Below, piece after piece: positions 8,828-16,567 of a stretch of 37,970 nt of DNA. Source of the DNA: a virus; the IMG/VR virus record IMGVR_UViG_3300033144_002778, positions 1-37,970 of that record; one strand, 5' to 3'. The position numbers and the translations under genes were made by a program. The notes beneath the pieces are model-generated. The model saw only the letters and a list, made by a program, of their open reading frames with translations. It was not told where the DNA came from and searched no databases. The number at the start of each line of letters is the position of its first letter. Position 1 is the stretch's first letter.

Positions 8828-9111
8828 CTTTAATTGATGTAAGACAGAAATCATCTTCTATAGGGTTTGGAACTCGTAGAAGGTCGTTACCATATCCCGA
8901 CGGTAATTTTATTGATGAATTCGATAAGAAAACTTTGTTGTGGGCTTTTGGTGGTTTAACGTCTGCAATCGGTCGGCCTACTTCAATTTGTACCCATAAC
9001 GTAACAATGCAAACAATAGAAACACAGAATACACCTTTCCAGATTACAGAAACACATGATACACCAATCCAAACGATGATCACAATAAACGATATAACTA
9101 TACCATGCTAG
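8824..9111 (+). CDS. Small protein (95 aa), unknown, fibre module
   Basis: The start overlaps the end of the giant fibre gene by four bases (ATGA). The first 60 residues have a basic 'GTRRRSLPYPDGNF' stretch. The C-terminal third is a low-complexity Thr/Ile/Gln repeat ('QTIETQNTP', 'QITETHDTP', 'QTMITINDI') that could be an extended beta structure, and the last residue is Cys. Its tight coupling suggests it caps or attaches the fibre. I recognise no family. Confidence 0.6.
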   Translation: MTLIDVRQKSSSIGFGTRRRSLPYPDGNFIDEFDKKTLLWAFGGLTSAIGRPTSICTHNVTMQTIETQNTPFQITETHDTPIQTMITINDITIPC

Positions 9112-9125
9112 GAGAATTTTAACAA

Positions 9126-9422
9126 ATGGCTTTATTTGCATCACAGGATTATACGCTAGTACTTGCGGGTACAGGCCAAGACTTATCAACGGCAAGTACT
9201 TTGAAAATAAGATACACAGACCCCGATAGAGTTGAAGGCGAATTGACTGCTTTGTATCAAGGTACGGGCAGCGGTGATGCCTATGTAGATATTCCAGCGA
9301 GTTTAAATACTGTCGTAGGTGGTTGGGAATTTCAAATTGAGGCTATTTTTTCAGGTAGGACATACCTATCAAGTAAGGCTTTAATAAAAATTAATAAACC
9401 ATTAGGAGATCCTACCCCATGA
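9126..9422 (+). CDS. Small beta-sandwich-like protein (98 aa), fibre module
   Basis: The composition is almost all beta: 'YTLVLAGTGQDLSTASTLKI' then 'KIRYTDPDRVEGELTAL' and a Trp-containing strand near residue 70. The pattern resembles N-terminal beta domains of baseplate or fibre adaptors of the BppU type, in which a 'KIRYTDPDG'-like strand is common. It has a good ribosome binding site (TAGGAG at 9110-9115) and overlaps the protease gene by four bases. It may be a virion adaptor for the preceding fibres. This is inference. Confidence 0.6.
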   Translation: MALFASQDYTLVLAGTGQDLSTASTLKIRYTDPDRVEGELTALYQGTGSGDAYVDIPASLNTVVGGWEFQIEAIFSGRTYLSSKALIKINKPLGDPTP

Positions 9423-10564
9423 GCAATAAAACGATAATTAGATATGATAGGGGCGAAGTCAGAAAATCTAAAAAAGATGAGGATGGGTTTTTAATAGTTG
9501 ATGCTGTCGTTACTAGAACAGGTGTGTTTCAGTATATGAATGTAGATGGAACTATTAGAAACGAGCTTAGACACCCCGACGACGTTTTTAAAAGCGACTC
9601 ATTAAAGAGTATGCAAATGTTACCTATTACTTTTTTACACCCACAGAGCCGAGTCGTTAATTCTGACAACAGCAAAGAATTATCGGTAGGGTTCACAGGT
9701 GAAACATTGGTCAATGATGGCAAGTTTATTACAGCTCGTTTGAAAATCACAGACCAGAAAGCAATTGATGCAATTGAAAAAGACAATATAAAAGAATTAA
9801 GCCTCGGTTATTCAGTCATGTTAGACTCACAAAGCGGAACTTTCGAGGGCGAAAGATACGACGCAGTGCAGACAGACATCACCTATAACCACCTAGCTAT
9901 AGTCCCAAAAGGGCGGGCGGGTGCTAAGGCTTCAATAGTTTTGGACTCTGACGATGCTATCCAGCATATAGACGACCAAAAAAAACCAACAAACAACCTT
10001 TCAAAGGAGAAAAGAATGGTGAAACATAACTTGGATGGCATTGAATACGAATGTAGTCCTGAATTAAAAAATCATATCACTAAAAATGATTCTGTAGTGG
10101 AATTACTTAAAAGTGAAAAATCAGAATTGGAAAGCTCTAATTCTAAATTAGAAGCCAAACTCGACGAAGCTAATGAAAAATTAGTAGCAATTGAGAAGGT
10201 GGATCACAAGGCCGAAATTGCAAAAGCAGTTAAAGCACGAACCGAACTCGAAAGAGTAGCCAACGATAGACTTGACGAAGAATTCTTAAAAGAAATCGCC
10301 GTTAAATCTGACGAAGAAATCAAGAAAGCAATCATTCTAAAAGTTAGCCCAGAAGCTAAACTCGACGAAAAAGATTCCGCTTATATTGAAGCCCGTTTCG
10401 ATGGCGCTTTAGAAACGAAAGTTGAAAAAAGCGATTCAGTTAGTGACCAACTTAGCGCTATGAACAAAGAAAATAAAAATGATTCTAGCAAAAAAGTTCT
10501 TACGGCTGACGAAGCAAGAGCAGAATACGTTAAGACTTTAACCAACGCCCACAAAGCGAAATAA
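9419..10564 (+). CDS. Prohead protease with C-terminal scaffold region (DUF2213)
   Basis: The 381-residue protein would cleave head proteins during capsid maturation. Residues 1-175 match the DUF2213 type: 'LPITFLHPQSRVV' near 72-84 with the likely catalytic His, 'LSLGYSVM' near 128, and 'YNHLAIVPKGRAGAKASI' near 157-174, the hallmark end of this protease fold. After a Lys/Asn linker, residues 200-381 form a long charged coiled coil ('ELESSNSKLEAKLDEANEKL') of scaffold type. A strong internal ribosome binding site sits at the domain boundary, so a second product is likely. The start ATGAG overlaps the previous stop. Capsid genes follow. Confidence 0.85.
   Translation: MSNKTIIRYDRGEVRKSKKDEDGFLIVDAVVTRTGVFQYMNVDGTIRNELRHPDDVFKSDSLKSMQMLPITFLHPQSRVVNSDNSKELSVGFTGETLVNDGKFITARLKITDQKAIDAIEKDNIKELSLGYSVMLDSQSGTFEGERYDAVQTDITYNHLAIVPKGRAGAKASIVLDSDDAIQHIDDQKKPTNNLSKEKRMVKHNLDGIEYECSPELKNHITKNDSVVELLKSEKSELESSNSKLEAKLDEANEKLVAIEKVDHKAEIAKAVKARTELERVANDRLDEEFLKEIAVKSDEEIKKAIILKVSPEAKLDEKDSAYIEARFDGALETKVEKSDSVSDQLSAMNKENKNDSSKKVLTADEARAEYVKTLTNAHKAK
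10016..10564 (+). CDS. Scaffold protein from an in-frame internal start (182 aa)
   Basis: ATG at 10016 is in frame with the protease gene at codon 200 and is preceded by AAAGGAG (10003-10009) with 6 nt spacing, one of the best ribosome binding sites in the window. The product would be the coiled-coil half alone, beginning Met-Val-Lys-His-Asn. This mirrors lambda genes C and Nu3, where the scaffold is made from an internal start in the protease gene. The strong Shine-Dalgarno is visible; use of the start is inferred. Confidence 0.65.
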   Translation: MVKHNLDGIEYECSPELKNHITKNDSVVELLKSEKSELESSNSKLEAKLDEANEKLVAIEKVDHKAEIAKAVKARTELERVANDRLDEEFLKEIAVKSDEEIKKAIILKVSPEAKLDEKDSAYIEARFDGALETKVEKSDSVSDQLSAMNKENKNDSSKKVLTADEARAEYVKTLTNAHKAK

Positions 10565-10579
10565 AAAGGAGACACTAAC

Positions 10580-11068
10580 ATGTCACAATTATCATATAGT
10601 GAAAATCAAGGCAGAGCCTTTGTAGGAATGAAGGGCGACGCAAGCCTGGACAGAGTTGAAGTAGGATCGGTTGAAACCGTTGCAGGCTTAGGCTTTGGTT
10701 TATTCGTTAAACCTGGGACTAATGCAGAAAGTCAAATTAACGCAGTGTCAGCCGCTTCAATTATTAGAGGGGCCACTCTTCATAGACACGTAGAACCGAA
10801 TTCATCTGGTGTAACTTTATACAATGAAACTGATTCCGCTGACGTTTTACGTCAAGGCAAAGTTTGGATGTTAGAAGCCGCAGCCGGTGGAACTCTTGCC
10901 GTTGATGACGCAGTTTATGCAATGGTAGATACTGCCGCACAAGTTGGTCAAGCAACAGACGCAGCTGGTACAAATAATGTTTTGGTTCCTAGTGCTGTTG
11001 TAAGAGCAGTATCCACAGACCCAGAAGGTTTAGTAATTGTTTTAGTTGAAATTAACCTGCCTTCATAG
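10580..11068 (+). CDS. Capsid cement/decoration protein (structural cement Gp24-like)
   Basis: The 162-residue protein is beta-rich and lies directly before the major capsid gene, the place of cement or decoration proteins in phages with DUF2213/DUF2184 heads. Visible features are an N-terminal 'GRAFVGMKGDASLDRVEVGS' segment, an 'IIRGATLHRHV' strand, and a central 'GKVWMLEAAAGGTLAVDDAV' motif of the kind found in such trimeric cement proteins. It is preceded by AAAAGGAGA. It would bind between capsomers of the expanded head. Identity is by context and pattern. Confidence 0.7.
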   Translation: MSQLSYSENQGRAFVGMKGDASLDRVEVGSVETVAGLGFGLFVKPGTNAESQINAVSAASIIRGATLHRHVEPNSSGVTLYNETDSADVLRQGKVWMLEAAAGGTLAVDDAVYAMVDTAAQVGQATDAAGTNNVLVPSAVVRAVSTDPEGLVIVLVEINLPS

Positions 11069-11101
11069 CATTGAGGCAATAACTTAAAAAGGAAAAAAAT
11101 C

Positions 11102-12052
11102 ATGGAAAAATATACAAATCTCGATGCCAATGAATCAGTATTCTTTGGTAGAGAATTAGAATCAATAAAGTCGCAATCATACGACATTAAATACCCGCAG
11201 TTTAAAGCGACTACCTATATTCCAGTTTCTACGGAAGCCGGTGAAGGTGCGGAAACTATAACATATAGACAATTTAACCAGGTTGGAATTGCGAAAATCA
11301 TTTCCAATTATGCTGACGATCTTCCAAGATCTGACGTATTCGGAAAAGAATTTTCTAATGTTGTACGTTCAATTGGTGACTCTTACGGGTACAATATTCA
11401 AGAAATCAAAGCCTCTCAAATGGTTGGTAAATCTCTTGATGTTAGACGTGCGAATTCTGCCCGTAGAGCAAATGACCAAAAGCTTGATAATATAGCTTGG
11501 AATGGCGATGCGGAAAGCGGTTTAATTGGATTGTTAACTAGTCCAAATATTCCAAGTGCCGTTGTTCCGGCTGGAGAGACGTCTACATTTGTTCCTTGGA
11601 TTGGAGCTAATTCAAAAACTCCTTTCGAAATCCTTCAGGATATGAATGATGCGGTTACACGTATTGTTGATAATTCTAACGGTGTTGAAATGCCTAATAC
11701 AATGCTTATGCCTATTGCGCAACTAAGCAAGATTAGAACTACTAAATTGGATACTGGAACAGATACAACTATTCTCCAATTCTTCATGGCCAACCACCCA
11801 GAAATACAAACGGTTGACTTTGTAACTCAGTTGAAAGATGTGTCCCCAGCCCCTTCAGGCGGTGCTGCACCTACTAATATTTTACTTACTTATGATAGAA
11901 GTCCAGACGTAGTAACATTAGAAATCCCATCCCCTTATCAACAGCTTGCACCACAGGCCAAAGGGTTGGAATTTGTAGTTAATGCCACTTCTAGAACTGG
12001 TGGAGTAATCGTTTATTACCCTCTTGCTTTAGATATAGCTGAAGGTATTTAG
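11102..12052 (+). CDS. Major capsid protein (DUF2184-type, HK97 fold expected)
   Basis: The 316-residue protein would build the icosahedral shell. Family traits are an N-terminal region ending in 'YPQFKATTYIPVSTEAGEG', a spine-helix-like segment 'NIQEIKASQMVGKSLDVRR', the Arg-rich 'RRANDQKLDNIAWNGD' near residues 120-135, and a C-terminal beta region with 'LEFVVNATSRTGGVIVYYP'. It has the strong ribosome binding site AAAAAGGAAAA, as expected for an abundant protein, and is followed by a possible terminator. No delta-domain-like N-terminal extension is present, which fits a separate scaffold. Confidence 0.85.
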   Translation: MEKYTNLDANESVFFGRELESIKSQSYDIKYPQFKATTYIPVSTEAGEGAETITYRQFNQVGIAKIISNYADDLPRSDVFGKEFSNVVRSIGDSYGYNIQEIKASQMVGKSLDVRRANSARRANDQKLDNIAWNGDAESGLIGLLTSPNIPSAVVPAGETSTFVPWIGANSKTPFEILQDMNDAVTRIVDNSNGVEMPNTMLMPIAQLSKIRTTKLDTGTDTTILQFFMANHPEIQTVDFVTQLKDVSPAPSGGAAPTNILLTYDRSPDVVTLEIPSPYQQLAPQAKGLEFVVNATSRTGGVIVYYPLALDIAEGI

Positions 12053-12081
12053 TTTCTGCTCTGGTGTGTGGAAAACCTCAC

Positions 12082-12115
12082 TGATATACTGAGGCAAACG
12101 TATATCAATTTTTTT
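12082..12115 (+). terminator. Weak terminator after the capsid gene
   Basis: TGATATAC (12082-12089) and GTATATCA (12100-12107) form a perfect but AT-rich 8-bp stem with a 10-nt loop, followed at once by seven T (12109-12115). CCTCA/TGAGG (12077-12081 with 12090-12094) is a competing hairpin. It probably gives partial termination, lowering neck and tail transcripts relative to capsid. Confidence 0.55.
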
Positions 12116-12140
12116 AATCACCAGAAAAGGAAAATAAATT

Positions 12141-12554
12141 ATGTCAAAAGAATTACCAAAACAATTAATATTAGAGAGAGCCGGAGAAAGGTTGTTTCAT
12201 TTTACAAAATCAGATTGTGCACCTGTAAAAGTATTTCCAGGCGTGAACGTTTATAGTAAACCGGAAGATATTGAGCAGATAATGGGACACCATATCTACC
12301 AAAGTTTGATTGACTCAGGCGCTCACAAGATATTAAACCAGGTTAAAGGCGCAAAAGACGTTAAAACTAAAGTGTTCACAGCAATGAGCATCCCACAATG
12401 TAAAGCGATTATATCCAACATGCTTTCAATTGCGGCTCTTGAAGATTTAAGAGGGCAAGAAATGGCGAAAGATGACCGCAAAAGTGTTCAAAGCGCTATC
12501 GAAGACCAAATTAAAATGTTAAAGAACCCTTCAAACAAGGATTTAACTAAATAA
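12141..12554 (+). CDS. Small head/neck-module protein (137 aa), unknown
   Basis: It lies between the major capsid gene and the DUF4054 connector gene and overlaps the latter by one base (TAATG). The N-terminal 45 residues look beta-like, with 'LFHFTKSDCAPVKVFPGVNV'. The rest is helical, with a Lys-rich surface and a C-terminal 'SVQSAIEDQIKMLKN' helix. It has a good ribosome binding site (AAAAGGAAA). The position suits a minor head or connector-associated protein. I recognise no family. Confidence 0.7.
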   Translation: MSKELPKQLILERAGERLFHFTKSDCAPVKVFPGVNVYSKPEDIEQIMGHHIYQSLIDSGAHKILNQVKGAKDVKTKVFTAMSIPQCKAIISNMLSIAALEDLRGQEMAKDDRKSVQSAIEDQIKMLKNPSNKDLTK

Positions 12555-12937
12555 TGATTACCACAACAGTACGAGATATAGTAGCAACTCTTTGCCCAGG
12601 TAAAGAGGAAGATCCTAGACTTGAAATATTTCTAGAACTAGCGACCGCATTTGTAGCCGAAAGCGCATTTTTGACTAAATACAATTACGCTCTGGCGTTG
12701 GTTGTTTGTCATCAGTTCCAGCTTGAAACTCAAGGCGGAGGTAGTTCTACTATTTCGGGGAATGGTGCTGTTGGTGGTATATCTTCAATCAAAGAGGGGC
12801 AGCTTGAAAAGAAATTCGGAGGCCCTTCAACTAATATGAGTGAAAGTAAGTTGTATTGGGGGCAAACCTCTCATGGCATGTCTTACTTGGCTTTGTGCAA
12901 TGCCTGTATAATGGGCCCAATGAGTGGGATGATTTAA
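12554..12937 (+). CDS. Head completion/adaptor protein (DUF4054-like)
   Basis: The 127-residue protein resembles the DUF4054 group of head-tail adaptors, which bind the portal ring. The N-terminus 'TTTVRDIVATLCPGKEEDPR' and helices near 25-50 ('FLELATAFVAESAFLTKYNY') are followed by the Gly/Ser-rich 'GGISSIKEGQLEKKFGG' loop typical of this family. The C-terminus is 'CNACIMGPMSGMI'. It overlaps genes on both sides by one base, as is usual for co-translated connector proteins. Confidence 0.75.
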   Translation: MITTTVRDIVATLCPGKEEDPRLEIFLELATAFVAESAFLTKYNYALALVVCHQFQLETQGGGSSTISGNGAVGGISSIKEGQLEKKFGGPSTNMSESKLYWGQTSHGMSYLALCNACIMGPMSGMI

Positions 12938-13407
12938 TGTCAGGGGTTAGAGATATAGACAAGGGATGGAAGCAAATCATGCGTGATTTTAATGTTTTGG
13001 ATGATGCCAATACTAAAGTCGGTGTGCAACAGGGAGTCATTCGCCGAGGTTCTGGAAAAGAAGGCTCAAGCGACATGGTTAAAATTGCAGCTATCCAAGA
13101 ATTCGGAGCACCTAAAAAAAACATTCCGTCAAGGCCCGCAATACGACAGGCTTTTGATATGAATGTTGGAAATATCCAAAGGTTCTCTAGAGCAATTGTA
13201 GGGGCTATACTCGACCAAAAACTAACCCCTAAAACGGGACTCGGTTTAATAGGTGAAAATCATGTAAATCAAGTGAAAAAAAGAATCACAGATTTAAGAA
13301 GCCCACCTAATAAACTGAGTACCACTAGACAAAAAGGGAGCACAAACCCCCTAATCGACACCGGACAACTAAGATCCTCAATTACACATGTGGAGTTTGG
13401 AGCATGA
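12937..13407 (+). CDS. Virion morphogenesis / tail completion protein (Mu gpG-like)
   Basis: I place the start at ATG 12937, overlapping the previous stop (TAATG); the frame extends upstream to 12856, but that would need a 27-residue overlap. The 156-residue product shows the key motif of the family, 'IAAIQEFGAPKKNIPSRPAI' at about residues 50-69: a beta strand, then the Glu-Phe-Gly and Pro-Arg-Pro elements found in HK97 gp10/Mu gpG-like tail completion proteins. A C-terminal 'PLIDTGQLRSSITHVEF' is also typical. It would help to close the neck. Confidence 0.8.
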   Translation: MSGVRDIDKGWKQIMRDFNVLDDANTKVGVQQGVIRRGSGKEGSSDMVKIAAIQEFGAPKKNIPSRPAIRQAFDMNVGNIQRFSRAIVGAILDQKLTPKTGLGLIGENHVNQVKKRITDLRSPPNKLSTTRQKGSTNPLIDTGQLRSSITHVEFGA

Positions 13408-13757
13408 GTTTATTTAATACACACTCTTTAGAGGTCACCCGATATGATTCAGTATCTATTGTTAAGGGTCGGCATGTGCCTGGGTCTGATTCTACTACTT
13501 CAATTAATATTACAGCTAGTGTTCAGCCACTCACTGGAAACGAGATATCAACATTACCAGAAAATAGGCGAAGTACTTCTTCATATAAAATTTTCACCGA
13601 GACAGAATTAAAAATTACGAATAGTGCGACAGGATTAAAACCCGACAGAGTAACGCTATTCGGTAATTTATGCGAAATTATACGGGTTCAGGCCTGGCAA
13701 AACGGACTAATCCCGCATTATGAATGCATCGCGAGCGAGATAAATGATAAACCTTAA
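13404..13757 (+). CDS. Head-tail connector / stopper-like protein (117 aa)
   Basis: The protein is mainly beta and follows the gpG-like gene with a four-base ATGA overlap. The strand pattern around 'SVQPLTGNEISTLPENRR' and 'ELKITNSATGLKPDRVTLFG' matches the small beta-barrel stoppers that seal the portal channel in phages of this layout. It overlaps the next gene by 14 bases. Exact fold family cannot be proven by eye. Confidence 0.65.
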   Translation: MSLFNTHSLEVTRYDSVSIVKGRHVPGSDSTTSINITASVQPLTGNEISTLPENRRSTSSYKIFTETELKITNSATGLKPDRVTLFGNLCEIIRVQAWQNGLIPHYECIASEINDKP

Positions 13758-14283
13758 TTCATTAAAAGACTCATTCTATACCTGGGTAACGGACGTTACT
13801 AGTAGAGAATGCGTATTTCAGTTTGAAAATGTGCCTATACCTCAAGGGGTTTACTTCTCTTTGCGTATAGATAATTTAGACCAGATTGGGGACGCCGCAT
13901 ATATGGAACCCGAAAACCCAGCGTTTCCAGGTGATAATAGCCTTGTTACAAATTGGGAAGGAATGCTTCATGTGTTGGGGTTTGGAACTAACATAATGCA
14001 AGACACCCTAATATTAAAAAATTCATTAAATAAAGATGAAATTCACCAGCAATTAAAAAATGAGGGTGTGATAACTTGGAATGGAGAAAATCCGGTCCTT
14101 GATATATCTGGAATAGACAACAGCGAGAATGAACAGCGTACCTCATGGGATAGTAAATTTAGGTTTACTTCTATAAACACAGGTGAGAACGTTGGCCAAA
14201 TCGTCGTTGTTAATTCAGATGGAACATATAAACAACCTGGGAAACCAGATATAAACACAAGTATCAATGTTGATGCGTCATAA
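13744..14283 (+). CDS. Tail terminator / neck protein (LIC_12616 / gp12-like)
   Basis: The 179-residue protein begins with a helix 'INLNSLKDSFYTWVTDVTSR' and continues with alternating strands, as in the neck terminator proteins annotated as LIC_12616 family. It ends in a flexible Asn/Thr-rich tail. It lies immediately before the sheath gene, where the protein that ends the tail tube and joins it to the head is normally coded. The function is known for the family and inferred here. Confidence 0.7.
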   Translation: MINLNSLKDSFYTWVTDVTSRECVFQFENVPIPQGVYFSLRIDNLDQIGDAAYMEPENPAFPGDNSLVTNWEGMLHVLGFGTNIMQDTLILKNSLNKDEIHQQLKNEGVITWNGENPVLDISGIDNSENEQRTSWDSKFRFTSINTGENVGQIVVVNSDGTYKQPGKPDINTSINVDAS

Positions 14284-14295
14284 AAAGGAAACACT

Positions 14296-15597
14296 ATGTC
14301 TATAGATAATATTGTCAACGTTTCGATCTCAAGGGATACCTCCAGTGTTTCCCGTGCTGGATTTGGAACACCCCTAATTTTAGGAACAAACAAAGGTTTT
14401 ACGGCCTTATCAAGTGTGTATGGAAGTTATAACGATGTGTTATTAGATTTTAACGCCAGCGACCCAGAAGCATTAGCAGCAAGCGCCGTATTCTCTCAAA
14501 CGATTACAGTTAAACAATTAATGATAGGTAGAAGAGCCACTAGTGATTTGACGGTTATAACTATAGATACAGTATTACCAAATACAACTTATACCTGTAC
14601 GGTTAACGGGGTTGTTTTTTCATTTGTTTCTGATATATCCCCATTAGATACAGAAATCGCTTTAGGGCTTGCCTCAGCTATTCAAGCGGGTTCGGAACCT
14701 GTAACGGCTTCGGATAATGTAGACGGATCTTTTGACCTGACGGCTGATGTTGCTAGTGTTGTTTATTCTGTTACTGTTGATTCTAAATCATCAATGGCCT
14801 TTGTTGAAACCGATACCGTGGCGAATGATATTTCAAATATTTCACTTGAAAATGATAGCTGGTACGGATTGGTATTAACTTCTAGAGTTGAAGCCGACCA
14901 ATTAGCAGCAGCAGCCTATATCGAAACACAAAGTAAAATATTCTTTGCTGGTTCTGCTGACGCAGATATTGCCGACACTACCAATGCAGCAGATTCAACA
15001 ACAATCGCAGCGGTTTTTAAATCGTTAGGTTATGCACGCTCAGCGGTATTCTATCACCCAGCAGCAGCGACCGAATATATTGAGGCCGCAATGTTTGGCG
15101 TCATCTTACCACTCGATCCAGGTGCTTACACAGCAGCTTTAAAAGACTTATCGGGTATAGCTAAAGATTCAATTACACCTACTCAACGCACTAATATTTT
15201 AGCTAAAAATGCTAATATGTATTCAGAAGTTGGCGGCGTTGGAATTGTTGAATTTGGGACTGTTGGCGAAGGCGAATACATAGACGTTATTATTTTAGTT
15301 GATTGGATTGATGCTAGAATGACAGAAGGCGTTTTTAGCTTACTTGCTAGACTTCCAAAAGTACCTTATACAGATGCGGGCATTGCAGCGGTTGAGGGTG
15401 AAATGAAAAAGGTATTACAGTTAGGTCAATCATTCGGCGGCATAGCCTTAGACCCTTCATTTGTAATCAATGTACCATTGGCGTCTGAAATTTCACAAGC
15501 AGACAAAGCAGCAAGAACCTTAAACGGAGTTTCTTTTTCTGCTACACTAACAGGGGCTATCCACGCAGTTAACATTACTGGAACAGTAACACTTTAA
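14296..15597 (+). CDS. Contractile tail sheath protein (DUF3383)
   Basis: The 433-residue protein would polymerise around the tail tube and contract at infection. The start 'NIVNVSISRDTSSVSRAGFG' is the family signature, with a beta strand followed by Ser-Arg-Ala-Gly-Phe-Gly. An insertion domain rich in Asp/Val/Thr (about 85-170) projects outward, and the C-terminus carries the subunit handshake strand ('AARTLNGVSFSATLTGAI'). An 'LPKVPYTDAGIAAVEGEMKK' helix segment near 350-370 is also typical. The ribosome binding site is AAAAGGAAA. With the tube gene next, it makes this a myovirus-type particle. Confidence 0.9.
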   Translation: MSIDNIVNVSISRDTSSVSRAGFGTPLILGTNKGFTALSSVYGSYNDVLLDFNASDPEALAASAVFSQTITVKQLMIGRRATSDLTVITIDTVLPNTTYTCTVNGVVFSFVSDISPLDTEIALGLASAIQAGSEPVTASDNVDGSFDLTADVASVVYSVTVDSKSSMAFVETDTVANDISNISLENDSWYGLVLTSRVEADQLAAAAYIETQSKIFFAGSADADIADTTNAADSTTIAAVFKSLGYARSAVFYHPAAATEYIEAAMFGVILPLDPGAYTAALKDLSGIAKDSITPTQRTNILAKNANMYSEVGGVGIVEFGTVGEGEYIDVIILVDWIDARMTEGVFSLLARLPKVPYTDAGIAAVEGEMKKVLQLGQSFGGIALDPSFVINVPLASEISQADKAARTLNGVSFSATLTGAIHAVNITGTVTL

Positions 15598-15616
15598 TCA
15601 TTAGGAGAATTAAAAA

Positions 15617-16048
15617 ATGGCAACACATAGTTTTGACCCAAAAGACGTAATTATCATTGTTGGAGGCTTCCCGATGGGTGGGTTTGCTGACGGTGAATTT
15701 ATGAGTTTCGAAAGAAACAATGACGCTTTTACTCAATCGGTTGGCGCCGATGGTGATACAACTAGAGTAAAATCAAATGACCGTTCTGGCTCTTTGACAA
15801 TTACTCTAGACCAAACATCATTAAGCAATGACGTATTAAGCGGAATAGCTCAATTGGATGAAAAAGCGAACGCCGGTCTTGTTCCTATTCTTGTAAAAGA
15901 AAAGAACGGTACTTCAACACTTTTCGCAGGTAATGGCTGGGTGCAAAAAATGCCCGTTATGTCTTTTGGAAAAGAAACAACAACTAGAGTATGGATTATT
16001 GCCATGGCGGAAACTGAAATTTTCGTAGGCGGAAATCTTATAAACTAA
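15617..16048 (+). CDS. Tail tube protein (DUF3277)
   Basis: The 143-residue protein shows the DUF3277 pattern: 'SFDPKDVIIIVGGFPMGGFA' at the start, 'MSFERNNDAFTQSVGADGDT' near 30-49, and 'SGSLTITLDQTSLSNDVLS' near 60-80. These are the beta strands of the inner tube ring. It has a consensus ribosome binding site (TTAGGAGA). It lies between sheath and tail chaperone genes, as expected for the tube subunit of a contractile tail. Confidence 0.9.
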   Translation: MATHSFDPKDVIIIVGGFPMGGFADGEFMSFERNNDAFTQSVGADGDTTRVKSNDRSGSLTITLDQTSLSNDVLSGIAQLDEKANAGLVPILVKEKNGTSTLFAGNGWVQKMPVMSFGKETTTRVWIIAMAETEIFVGGNLIN

Positions 16049-16078
16049 ACTTAACCACACACCAGGCAGGAGAAAAAA

Positions 16079-16567
16079 ATGATACAACACAAAACAAAAG
16101 AAATAGATGGCCTACACGTAGAGGTCACACAATGGAGCGCTCGATTAGCGTTTAAGAATAAATTTTATTTTGCGAGGGTTTTAAAACCTGTGCTGGGTAA
16201 GATTGGCGAGGCCTTGGCATCATTACCTAAAGATATGGATGTAAAAACTATGTCTATAATGGATATTGATGTTTCAATAATGGCTGACGTTATAGGCACG
16301 CTAGGCGAAACCATGCATGATAACGAATTTGATGCTTTTATTTCAAAAATATTTACTCAGACATGGTTTGATCATACGGAATATAAAGAGGGAAATTTTG
16401 ATAACATCTTTAACGATAATATGATGGCATTTTATAAGACCATATTTTTCGTTATGGAGGTGAATTATAAAGGCCTTTTTTTGGCGAAAAACGGTACTGG
16501 AAAGCCCTCGAAAGAAGGCCCGACATTATCGGAAAAAAGACAGAAAAAAGGCTCTCAAAAGAGTTAG
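16079..16567 (+). CDS. Tail assembly chaperone, short form (G-type)
   Basis: The 162-residue protein sits between the tube and tape-measure genes, where most tailed phages code two chaperones sharing an N-terminus through a ribosomal frameshift. The body (1-130) is helical, ending in 'YKTIFFVMEVNYKGLFLAKN'. The C-terminal 30 residues of this frame are low-complexity Lys/Ser, as expected for a read-out tail after the slip site. A canonical slippery heptamer lies at codons 133-135, and the -1 frame is open far beyond this stop. It has the ribosome binding site AGGCAGGAGA. Confidence 0.8.
   Translation: MIQHKTKEIDGLHVEVTQWSARLAFKNKFYFARVLKPVLGKIGEALASLPKDMDVKTMSIMDIDVSIMADVIGTLGETMHDNEFDAFISKIFTQTWFDHTEYKEGNFDNIFNDNMMAFYKTIFFVMEVNYKGLFLAKNGTGKPSKEGPTLSEKRQKKGSQKS
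16477..16483 (+). other. -1 frameshift site T TTT TTG
   Basis: Counting codons from ATG 16079, the bases split as CTT TTT TTG, so T-TTT-TTG (16477-16483) is exactly in the 0-frame register X XXY YYZ needed for simultaneous P- and A-site slippage. The -1 frame then stays open to TGA at 16738-16740. I see no strong stem-loop directly downstream. A second A-rich run (CAG AAA AAA GGC near 16540) has the wrong preceding base. Confidence 0.75.

Noticed and set aside
12068-12256. 62-codon + strand frame after the capsid gene
   Set aside because: It starts inside the terminator-like hairpin and overlaps the well-supported gene at 12141 in another frame, with no ribosome binding site of its own.
16530-16556. 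A-rich run as an alternative frameshift site
   Set aside because: The base before the AAA AAA codons is G, so the P-site tRNA would not re-pair; T TTT TTG upstream is in the correct register.
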